NCBI GenBank assembly: GCA_963665705.1
Contig: OY762448.1
Span: 1,550,001 to 1,614,000, forward strand
Direction of reading: 5' to 3'
Length of the DNA: 64,000 nt
Source: Saccharicrinis sp963665705
GTDB lineage: Bacteria > Bacteroidota > Bacteroidia > Bacteroidales > Marinilabiliaceae
Shown here: piece by piece, positions 50,715 through 58,566 of the stretch
Layout: every line of letters starts with the position of its first letter
How positions within the stretch are numbered: position 1 is the stretch's first letter
Made by a program: the position numbers and the translations under genes
Notes under the pieces: model-generated
What the model saw: the letters and a program-made list of their open reading frames with translations, nothing else
Database searches by the model: none
What the model was told of the DNA's origin: nothing

Positions 50715-52292
50715 TTAATTTTTGTTTCTTTTAAATGTAACAAGTAATGCTGCATGATCAGAAGGGAAAAAGGAGTCGGTGCTATCAATAATACATGCGT
50801 CAATAGCATCAATAGAAGTACCTTTGTAGTATACGTAATCTATTCTATCGTTATATCCTTCTTTGAACAGTGGAGAGTATGTGTTTCCTAAATGAGTAAC
50901 AATATCTGGATATATTTTTCGGTAAGCGTCAATAAAGAGGTTCTTTTCCATTTGCAAGGAAGTTGGAAATGGAATTGCTTTATTGTATTTATTATTCATG
51001 TTTTCTATAGTCCAATCCAGATGAGAACCACTATTATAATCACCTGCCAAAATAATTGAATGGGAGTTTTGAGGATTGTAGAATTTTTTAAGTTCACTTA
51101 AAATAAATTTGATTTCATTACCCCTTGAATTTTCTTCTATATCAATAATTGTATCGGTGCTGGCATTTGTATTCGCTAATAAACCTTTAATATTAGGGTT
51201 GTGGGAAAGCCATATTGGACAAACCATGACAGATTCTGTTGGCGTTAACATAATCTCTGCATTTCCTGAATTTAATGGTTTATAAATGTGATGCGTTTTT
51301 TTAATAGGAAACCTGCTGAGTAAGCTTAAATTATCACTACAACGGTAAAAGTTAAAGTTCAATTCATCTGAGATGAACTCTCCTGAGCCAAAATCTTCTT
51401 GTAGAGAAATAATATCTGCTCCTGAATTTTTAATAACATTTACAATTTGTTGGATACCTACAGTTTTACCTTGTTGCCTACCTCCGTTCCATATATTCCA
51501 GGTTAGTACCTTGAAATTTTCATTAATATATTCAGCTTGAGGTAATTTTTCCTTTTTAAAATACAGATATATATCTCTAAAGTCATTTTCGTTTAGTTGT
51601 TTTAGCCAAATTCCTGCTTCATCAATCATACCATTAAAGGTATCCATTGAATAATCTCTTGAGCCTGGATTACAACCAATATGTAAATGATAGTCTGCTT
51701 CAAAATGGTTCATATTATCCAGGTTGATAATACTCATCATTTTGCCATCAAAGTAGGTTTTAGCCATGTTGTTTGTTCTGTCAATTGAAAAACCTAATTG
51801 ATGCCATTTATTATCATTTATTTTTTGACGAGAAGGGGTAGCTTTGTACTTCCATGATTGTACACCATCGCATATTTCAAATTGCCATGAACCTTCATTC
51901 GTTGAAGATATAATCCAACCTTTCTCATTTTCATCATCAATACTTTTATTACCTAGTATTCCGTATGTTTCAAGGTCATTTTTTGCCATTTTAACCCATA
52001 TGCTTACTGCAATATATGGTTGCTGGTCAAGCATGATATCTCCTTTTGTTTTAATAATAACTGGTTTACGATATGGGGAGGAGATGGATAGGTTTAAGCA
52101 TGAATCTTTTATTCCGGGTGTAAAAGATAAATTCTGATTACCAAAGGTTTTAAATTCTTCAATTCCTTTTGATTTACAGTCTCCTCTAAAATCAAAATAG
52201 ATCATAGGAACTGATGCAACTTTAGGAGAGGGGCGAAATAACTCACATGATGAAAAAACCAATATTATAATTATGGGTAAAATAAATCTCAT
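50715..52292 (-). CDS. Lipoprotein with LamG-like and endonuclease/exonuclease/phosphatase domains
   Basis: The 525-residue protein has a lipoprotein signal (IIIILVFSSC, lipidated Cys16). The N-terminal part (~30-250) is a LamG/concanavalin-like domain (SIWVKMAKNDLETYGILGNK, DNKWHQLGFSIDRTN, FNGMIDEAGIWLKQL). The C-terminal part (~260-525) is an EEP domain with catalytic motifs TWNIWNG, SLQEDFG, GDYNSG and the terminal SDHAALL. All key residues are present, so it is probably an active surface phosphodiesterase or nuclease. The substrate is unknown. It is monocistronic, next to the sigma operon. Confidence 0.88.
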   Translation of the reverse strand: MRFILPIIIILVFSSCELFRPSPKVASVPMIYFDFRGDCKSKGIEEFKTFGNQNLSFTPGIKDSCLNLSISSPYRKPVIIKTKGDIMLDQQPYIAVSIWVKMAKNDLETYGILGNKSIDDENEKGWIISSTNEGSWQFEICDGVQSWKYKATPSRQKINDNKWHQLGFSIDRTNNMAKTYFDGKMMSIINLDNMNHFEADYHLHIGCNPGSRDYSMDTFNGMIDEAGIWLKQLNENDFRDIYLYFKKEKLPQAEYINENFKVLTWNIWNGGRQQGKTVGIQQIVNVIKNSGADIISLQEDFGSGEFISDELNFNFYRCSDNLSLLSRFPIKKTHHIYKPLNSGNAEIMLTPTESVMVCPIWLSHNPNIKGLLANTNASTDTIIDIEENSRGNEIKFILSELKKFYNPQNSHSIILAGDYNSGSHLDWTIENMNNKYNKAIPFPTSLQMEKNLFIDAYRKIYPDIVTHLGNTYSPLFKEGYNDRIDYVYYKGTSIDAIDACIIDSTDSFFPSDHAALLVTFKRNKN

Positions 52293-52468
52293 TTATATAA
52301 ATTATTTCTGAGTAATTAAAAGCAAAATAGGTATTAAAAGAATTTATCTTTTAATATATAGTGTTTTATTTAATATAATGCCTTTAATTATATTTGTTCG
52401 TAAAAATAGATAATAATGTTACATTGTTTGGGTATTATTATAAAAATAAATAACATACATTTTTGATA

Positions 52469-53929
52469 ATGAAATATTTAATTGTTGCTTTCTGTGGGGT
52501 TTTTTTTTGTAATATTAGTGTAGCTCAGATACCATCTGTAGAAATGAGGGGAGTATGGGTAGCTACAATTTCTAACTTAGATTGGCCTTCGTCAAGCAAC
52601 TTATCAGAAAAGGAACAAAAGAAAGAAATAATATCAATTTTAAACTTTTATGAAGGTCTCCATTTTAACTGTATATTTTTGCAGGTTCGTCCTTCTGCAG
52701 ATGTTTTATATCCATCAAAATATGAACCATGGAGTAAATATTTATCGGGTAAACAAGGTGTTAAACCAAAGTATAATCCCTTGAAATTCTGGATAAAGGA
52801 GGCCCATAAACGAAATATTGAATTGCATGCATGGATTAATCCTTATCGAGTAGCAAATAGTGATAAGGAGAAGCTATCAAAGCATCATCCTGCAATAATA
52901 AATTCAAAGTGGATTGTAAATTATGGTGGAAAAAAGTATTATAATCCAGCCTTAAAGCCATGTAAAGAACTGGTTAAAAATATTGTTTCTGAGATAGTTC
53001 GGAAATATGATATAGATGGAATTCATTTTGATGATTATTTTTATCCTTACCCAGTTAAAAATGAGAATTTTCCGGATTCTGTAAATTTTGTTCCTTATTC
53101 AACAAAATTCAAATCAATTGAAGATTGGAGGAGGGAAAATGTAAATAAAACCATTCAGGAGTTACAACAGACAATCAAAGAAATAAAGCCTTATGTTCAG
53201 TTTGGAGTTAGTCCTTTTGGTGTATGGAGAAATAGAAAAGATGACGAACTTGGATCTGAAACAAATGCTGGAGTAACCAATTATGATAATTTATATGCCG
53301 ATGTTTATAAATGGATGCAAAGTGGGTGGGTTGATTATGTGATTCCACAACTATATTGGTCAAGAAATAATAGTGCAGTTCCGTTTGAACATTTAACTAA
53401 TTGGTGGAGTGCTAACTCAAATGGTACAAATGTTTATATTGGACATGCAGCCTATAAATTGGGTAATGGGAAAAAGGATTGGGACGGCGCTGATGAAATA
53501 ATTCAGCAGGTGAAAATAAATCGTAGTGATAGTTTAACTTATGGAAGTGTTTTTTTTAGGCATCAATTTTTAAAACAGAATAAGTATGGTTTAGCCGATT
53601 CTTTAAAAAATGATCTGTATCCTTTTCCCGCATTAGTTCCTTCTGTTTATAGCCGTAATTCATCAGTCCCAGGAAAAGTATCTGGATTTAGGCAAAAGAA
53701 TCAGCAACTTGTGTGGAAGTATAAAAAACAAAAGAAAGCGAATGTTAAAAATTTTGCATTGTATGTTATTTTAAAAGGGGGTGAAAAGCAGCTTGTTCAA
53801 ATATGTAGCCAAAAGAAAATTAATGTATCAGAAATTGATTTGGCAGAAAAGAAATTAATGGGATTTCAGGTTACAGCTGTAAATAAATTTAATAATGAGA
53901 GTGAAGGCTCAAACATTATTTGGTTATAG
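52469..53929 (+). CDS. GHL10/DUF187-type family 10-like glycoside hydrolase
   Basis: From the ATG at 52469 the 486-residue protein has a signal peptide (YLIVAFCGVFFCNISVAQ) and the family opening EMRGVWVATISNLDWPSS. It continues with FNCIFLQVRPSADVLYPSKY, HAWINPYRV, DGIHFDDYFYPYP and GVSPFGVWRN, all typical of GHL10. The C-terminal ~80 residues form a fibronectin-like module. Related proteins act on peptidoglycan or cell-surface glycans. Starting at the TTG two codons upstream makes no difference to the product. Confidence 0.92.
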   Translation: MKYLIVAFCGVFFCNISVAQIPSVEMRGVWVATISNLDWPSSSNLSEKEQKKEIISILNFYEGLHFNCIFLQVRPSADVLYPSKYEPWSKYLSGKQGVKPKYNPLKFWIKEAHKRNIELHAWINPYRVANSDKEKLSKHHPAIINSKWIVNYGGKKYYNPALKPCKELVKNIVSEIVRKYDIDGIHFDDYFYPYPVKNENFPDSVNFVPYSTKFKSIEDWRRENVNKTIQELQQTIKEIKPYVQFGVSPFGVWRNRKDDELGSETNAGVTNYDNLYADVYKWMQSGWVDYVIPQLYWSRNNSAVPFEHLTNWWSANSNGTNVYIGHAAYKLGNGKKDWDGADEIIQQVKINRSDSLTYGSVFFRHQFLKQNKYGLADSLKNDLYPFPALVPSVYSRNSSVPGKVSGFRQKNQQLVWKYKKQKKANVKNFALYVILKGGEKQLVQICSQKKINVSEIDLAEKKLMGFQVTAVNKFNNESEGSNIIWL

Positions 53930-54030
53930 TATGTTCTATTATTGTGATGAATTTTTACACTAAAAACTATTTTAATTCATTTAAAATTTAAGGTTAAATG
54001 AGTTAACCATACTACCAATAAAATTAACAT

Positions 54031-54690
54031 ATGCCAAGAAAGAAAATAGAATTATATCCTCATAAAATTGCAGAGGTAACTAATATAGTTTCCAATTTTT
54101 ACACCTTAACCATGGAGCGAAAATTTGATTTTGTTCCCGGACAGGTAATTGCATTAGCTATTGATAATGAACATGATCCTCGGTTGTATAGTATTGCAAG
54201 TGGAAATACAGAAGATAGTTTAACTATTCTTTTTGATATTATTGATAGTGGGTTTTTAACCCCTCAGTTAGTAAATCTAAAACCTGGTAATGTGGTATAT
54301 GTATCAGAGCCATTTGGAAAATTTATTCCTGATGATGATATGTGGTGGTTAGCAACAGGTACAGGTATTGCACCTTTTATTTCAATGATTAAATCAGGTG
54401 TCAAATTACCTAAGAAGCTAATTCATGGAAGCAGAACTCTTGATCATTTCTTATTTCAAGATTTGTTTGTGGAAAAATTAGGTGATAATTATATGCGTTT
54501 TTGTACCAGCGAGGAGTCGCCAGAAGTATATTCTGGTCGCATGACAAAATGGTTAAAAGAGCAAACCAGTTTGCCTAAAGATATTAAATATTACCTTTGC
54601 GGAAGTCCTGATATGGTAGTTGAAGTGAGAGATTTAATTTTAAGTAAAGGAGTTGATTTTAATAATATTATGGCTGAAATATATTTTTAG
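54031..54690 (+). CDS. Ferredoxin-NADP reductase-like flavoprotein
   Basis: The 219-residue protein has an FAD-binding barrel with RLYSIASG and a NAD(P)-binding lobe with ATGTGIAPFISM and YLCGSPDMVVEV. It is shorter than plant-type FNR and matches the small bacterial reductases of the FNR family (Fpr-like). It would shuttle electrons between NAD(P)H and ferredoxin or flavodoxin. It sits 33 bp before rlmN, which needs reduced flavodoxin or ferredoxin, but co-function is inference. Confidence 0.88.
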   Translation: MPRKKIELYPHKIAEVTNIVSNFYTLTMERKFDFVPGQVIALAIDNEHDPRLYSIASGNTEDSLTILFDIIDSGFLTPQLVNLKPGNVVYVSEPFGKFIPDDDMWWLATGTGIAPFISMIKSGVKLPKKLIHGSRTLDHFLFQDLFVEKLGDNYMRFCTSEESPEVYSGRMTKWLKEQTSLPKDIKYYLCGSPDMVVEVRDLILSKGVDFNNIMAEIYF

Positions 54691-54722
54691 TAATATATTT
54701 TATTCATACAAGCATATAATTA

Positions 54723-55766
54723 ATGGTTAAAGAGGTTCTATTTGGAAAGACTCTAGGAGAGTTAAAGCAAATTGTTAAAGATTTAGGGTTTCCTGCTTTT
54801 GTTGCGAAGCAGTTAGCAGACTGGCTTTACAAAAAAAAGATTGGCAGTATTGATGAAATGTTGAATATCTCAAAAAAGAACAGAGAGATTTTAAAAGATA
54901 AGTTTGATATTGGTTTAACACCTTATAATAAAGTTCAGGAGTCTGTTGATGGAACTAAGAAGTACCTTTTCAAAACAATTTCAGATCAATTTATTGAGGC
55001 TGCCTATATTCCTGCAGAAAATAGGAATACATTATGTGTAAGTTCGCAGGTTGGATGTAAAATGGGATGTTTATTTTGTATGACTGGTAAACAGGGATTT
55101 CAGAAAAATTTATCTGCCGGTGAGATATTAAATCAAATGGTAAGTATTGATGAAAATGATACACTTACTAATTTGGTTTATATGGGTATGGGTGAACCTA
55201 TGGATAATTTGGATGAAGTTTTAAAAAGTCTTGAAATTATTACATCAGAATGGGGATTTGCATGGAGTCCTCGAAGAATCAATGTTTCAACAATTGGGGT
55301 AATTCCAGCCATGCGTAGATTTATTGAAGAAAGTGAATGTCATTTAGCTATTAGTATGCACAGTCCACTTAAAGATCAACGAAAGGAGTTAATGCCAATT
55401 GAAAATGTATATCCAATTGAAGATGTAATCCAGACCTTAAGAGAATATGATTTTGGGCGACAACGAAGAATATCGTTTGAATATATCATGTTTGAAGGAG
55501 TGAATGATTCCAAAGAGCATGCAAATGAAGTGGCCAAATTAATAGGTGGACTTTATTCCAGGGTTAATTTAATTAAATTTCATCCCATTCCAGACTCACC
55601 TCTAAAAGGCTCATCAAATGAAGTAATGGAGAAGTTTAAAAATGTTTTAGAGAATAAAGGAGTGATTACAACGATACGTAAATCTAGAGGAGAAGATATT
55701 TACGCTGCTTGTGGATTGTTAAGTACAAAAAAGCTGGTTGAAAATAAAAATGAGAAAGACTATTAG
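54723..55766 (+). CDS. rlmN: 23S rRNA (adenine2503-C2)/tRNA methyltransferase, radical SAM
   Basis: The 347-residue protein has the radical SAM motif CKMGCLFC, MGMGEPMDNLDEV, NVSTIGVIPAM, and the C-terminal cysteine in the DIYAACGLL segment that forms the methylated-Cys intermediate. The motifs are those of RlmN, not Cfr. It methylates C2 of A2503 in 23S rRNA and A37 in some tRNAs. Confidence 0.96.
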   Translation: MVKEVLFGKTLGELKQIVKDLGFPAFVAKQLADWLYKKKIGSIDEMLNISKKNREILKDKFDIGLTPYNKVQESVDGTKKYLFKTISDQFIEAAYIPAENRNTLCVSSQVGCKMGCLFCMTGKQGFQKNLSAGEILNQMVSIDENDTLTNLVYMGMGEPMDNLDEVLKSLEIITSEWGFAWSPRRINVSTIGVIPAMRRFIEESECHLAISMHSPLKDQRKELMPIENVYPIEDVIQTLREYDFGRQRRISFEYIMFEGVNDSKEHANEVAKLIGGLYSRVNLIKFHPIPDSPLKGSSNEVMEKFKNVLENKGVITTIRKSRGEDIYAACGLLSTKKLVENKNEKDY

Positions 55767-55887
55767 ATAGTTTGGTTGTAATGTGTTGATATATTGAGAT
55801 GTATGGTGTTTTGTTTAAAAATTTGTTTTTGAAGTATAAATATTTTATATTTGATATAATAAGTTTAATCAAACAAATTACTTTACT

Positions 55888-56208
55888 ATGTTAAAATTAA
55901 TGTTAAGTGGAAATTTAGGTTCTGATGCCACAGTAAAAGAAGTAGGTAATAACAAAGTTATAAACTTTGATATTGCTGTTTCCAGAATCTATAAAAATTC
56001 AAATGGTGAAAAGGTTGAAAAAACGGAATGGATAAGAGCAGATATTTGGAGATCAAAAGAAACTGATACAAAGTTTGCTGAATACCTTAAAAAAGGAAAG
56101 AAAGTTCTTATTGAAGGCGAGCCATATAGTTCAGGATATCAATCAAAAAATGGAGATATTCAATCATCATTGAACGTTAGAGTTAAAGAATTTGAGTTTT
56201 TGAATTAA
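55888..56208 (+). CDS. Short single-stranded DNA-binding protein
   Basis: The 106-residue OB-fold protein has the SSB pattern: MLSGNLGSDATVKEV, FDIAVSRIYKNSNGEKVEKT, EWIRADIWRS, LKKGKKVLIEGEP. It ends with EFEFLN immediately after the OB fold. The glycine/proline-rich linker and the acidic DDDIPF-type tip of house-keeping SSB are absent. It is probably an accessory SSB. It follows rlmN by 122 bp and has a strong terminator. Confidence 0.88.
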   Translation: MLKLMLSGNLGSDATVKEVGNNKVINFDIAVSRIYKNSNGEKVEKTEWIRADIWRSKETDTKFAEYLKKGKKVLIEGEPYSSGYQSKNGDIQSSLNVRVKEFEFLN

Positions 56209-56229
56209 AATAACTGGTAATTCTATCTT

Positions 56230-56261
56230 AAGGTGTTTCAAGTCATTGAAACACCTTTTTT
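56230..56261 (+). terminator. Terminator after the SSB gene
   Basis: A perfect 11 bp stem AAGGTGTTTCA/TGAAACACCTT with a 6-base loop and T run. Confidence 0.85.
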
Positions 56262-56371
56262 ATTGACTTTTTTGAAAATAAATGATACTTTATAGTAAGA
56301 GTATTTCCAAATGGCTTTATAAATAAGTCATTTGGAATATTAAAAAGCCTTATCTATAAATATTATTGGTA

Positions 56372-57058
56372 ATGAAGAAACATTTGATAATCTTATATAA
56401 GAATCTGTTATGGGGAGAATCTCTTACTTCATTATTAAACAATAATCCAGATTTTCATGTTATTAAAATGGTTGATTTTCAGGAGTTTTTACATCTTGAA
56501 TATTTGAATCCCTACATTTTTTTAATTGAAGCAAGCTGTCCGAATGTGGAGTTAATTGAGCATGTGAAATTCTTAAAAAAGAAAAAGCAAAAGGTTATAG
56601 TTGTTGGTTTTATAATGGATAATCAGTTTGTTGATATTATAGTACAATTAGGTATTGATGGTTTTGTATTAAAATCAGATTCAAAGGATAATTTATTCTT
56701 GTCAGTAAATCAAGCGCATAGAAATGAAAAGTTTTTTAGTGCCAGTGTAACAGAAATTCTTTCCAGCCATTTAATACATTCAAAAGATAATTCAATTTTA
56801 ACCAAGCGTGAATTAGAGGTATTGATAGGCATAGTAAATATGCATTCTTCAATTCAAATTGCAGAAAAACTAAACCTTAGTGAAGCTACTATTAGAACGC
56901 ATCGCAAAAATATTATGCGAAAGTTTGGAGCAAAAAACTATTTGGGCTTAATGAGATATGCCTGCAGAAATGGTATGTTAGAATCTCCGGGAGAACAGTT
57001 TTGTCAAGGTTGTAAAAAAAAGGTGGAATGTTTTTCTAAACAAATTGGGGAGATGTGA
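56372..57058 (+). CDS. LuxR-family regulator with degenerate receiver domain
   Basis: From the ATG at 56372 the 228-residue protein has a receiver-like N-terminal half and a LuxR/NarL helix-turn-helix (residues ~145-205: LTKRELEVLIGIVNMHSSIQ, LNLSEATIRTHRKNIMRKFG). The receiver lacks the acidic pair after strand 1 (LIILYKN) and has Glu53 (IFLIEAS) where the phospho-acceptor Asp is expected. The Lys in FVLKS is kept. The C-terminus adds a cysteine motif CQGCKKKVEC. It may respond to something other than phosphorylation. It lies upstream of a lipoprotein and a T9SS subtilase gene. Confidence 0.85.
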   Translation: MKKHLIILYKNLLWGESLTSLLNNNPDFHVIKMVDFQEFLHLEYLNPYIFLIEASCPNVELIEHVKFLKKKKQKVIVVGFIMDNQFVDIIVQLGIDGFVLKSDSKDNLFLSVNQAHRNEKFFSASVTEILSSHLIHSKDNSILTKRELEVLIGIVNMHSSIQIAEKLNLSEATIRTHRKNIMRKFGAKNYLGLMRYACRNGMLESPGEQFCQGCKKKVECFSKQIGEM

Positions 57059-57269
57059 TGTTTTTTTTGTGTATAAAGCTTCCTCTTAATAGGTATTGAG
57101 TTTGCTCAAAACTACTCGTAAATTTATATTAATCTTTATTTGAATTCAAAGCAGAGAATACATTAGTTCATTAATATTAATGGGCTTCATATAATTGGTA
57201 ACGAAAATTTATCAAGTTAAAATAGTACAAGATAATGAGAAACATATACTTAATACAAAAAATACACTA

Positions 57270-58448
57270 ATGAAAAATTATATAAAATTATTATGTGTAG
57301 TGGCCTTATCTCTCTTAATGTTTTCATGTGAAAAAGGACGTAAAGAGGATGTTGGTCCCGAGTCAGATGATTCAGATGCTCCAGAATGGGTTGGAGGTAA
57401 TAATGAATTAAATGATCAAAGAAATCAAAATGATGAAACAGGAGATGTAAAAGGGGATGATTATGGAGATTTATATGTATTAGCCAGAAATACAGATGGT
57501 GTACCTTATATGGGATCTCTTGTAATTAGTGATGAACATGGGGATGAAACAGTTTGGTATCCTTTTGTTATGGCTTACGGTGTGGATGGAGATCCGGTTT
57601 CATCTAGTTCTTCAATTGATGGTTTGGTAGCGGTAGAAGGTGTTCCCTATCTTGTTTTTGATGTTAATGCGGAAGGAGAGATACAATCTGTTAGTAATTA
57701 TGCTCCTAAAGAAGTAGAATTCGGTAAAATTAATTTAATTCGTTCTCCTAATAGTGTATTGTCTAATGGTTTGGCTGAAGCAATTTCTACTCTTACTAAT
57801 TTGGGTGAAGGAGATTATATTACAGCTGATGCATCAGGCAGGTTAGTTGCAATTCATGGATTAGAAGATTGGATAGATGGAGTAGATGAAGAAGATGATA
57901 ATACTATAGATTCACCTCGAGAAAATATGGCTATTTATCGAGAGTTAATGCAAAGTGGTTTTGATGGCGAGTTAAGTTTTCTTACTGCGTATTTTGGTGA
58001 AAGTGATATTTTACAATTAGCAGCATCAGCTTATGCTGCAGGATCAGATAAAACAGGTACAGTACTGAAAGATGAAATAGTTTACGCTAATGGTTTTATG
58101 GAAGCATATAATCTTGAGGATGCTATTTTACTAACTGACGTTTATCCTGAATGTGATGATTCGTACTATATGAATTTACTTTTCTGTAATTTAAAAGATT
58201 TTGTATATTCAAGACAACTTGAGTATGCAAACAAGTTAGTGAGAATAACAACTTTAAATGCTGGAGGAACCTATGTTGTACAAGATAAATCGATACTTGA
58301 TGCAATTACTTTTACAACTGAAGAGAATAATAGTAAAATAAATTATCATTATAATCTCGATGGTTTTACAATGGCCTGTGATGATGCCGTTCAGGTTTTG
58401 GAGTTTATACATGAAAGTGATTTAGTTGAATATTTGGGAGAAGATTAA
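57270..58448 (+). CDS. Hypothetical lipoprotein, 392 aa
   Basis: From the ATG at 57270 the protein has a lipobox (VALSLLMFSC) and an acidic, low-complexity lead (GPESDDSDAPEWVGGNNEL). The body is not recognised. It contains YVLARNTDGVPYMGSLVIS, then VEFGKINLIRSPNSVLSN, which may be beta-rich. A TTG-started longer frame (57195) would bury the lipobox, so the ATG is preferred. It ends 120 bp before the subtilase gene, and a hairpin lies between them. The function is unknown. Confidence 0.75.
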   Translation: MKNYIKLLCVVALSLLMFSCEKGRKEDVGPESDDSDAPEWVGGNNELNDQRNQNDETGDVKGDDYGDLYVLARNTDGVPYMGSLVISDEHGDETVWYPFVMAYGVDGDPVSSSSSIDGLVAVEGVPYLVFDVNAEGEIQSVSNYAPKEVEFGKINLIRSPNSVLSNGLAEAISTLTNLGEGDYITADASGRLVAIHGLEDWIDGVDEEDDNTIDSPRENMAIYRELMQSGFDGELSFLTAYFGESDILQLAASAYAAGSDKTGTVLKDEIVYANGFMEAYNLEDAILLTDVYPECDDSYYMNLLFCNLKDFVYSRQLEYANKLVRITTLNAGGTYVVQDKSILDAITFTTEENNSKINYHYNLDGFTMACDDAVQVLEFIHESDLVEYLGED

Positions 58449-58470
58449 TATGATCTAGACTTATTTTAGT

Positions 58471-58505
58471 TAATAAAGCCTTGCACTCAAAATGTAAGGC
58501 TTTAT
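58471..58505 (+). terminator. Hairpin after the lipoprotein gene
   Basis: A perfect 11 bp stem AATAAAGCCTT/AAGGCTTTATT with a 13-base loop. The following run is T/A mixed, so termination may be partial and allow read-through into the subtilase gene. Confidence 0.6.
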
Positions 58506-58566
58506 TATAATAATTTGAATTCTAAAATTTTAATCAACTCAAGTTAATAATTTAGGGTATAATACT

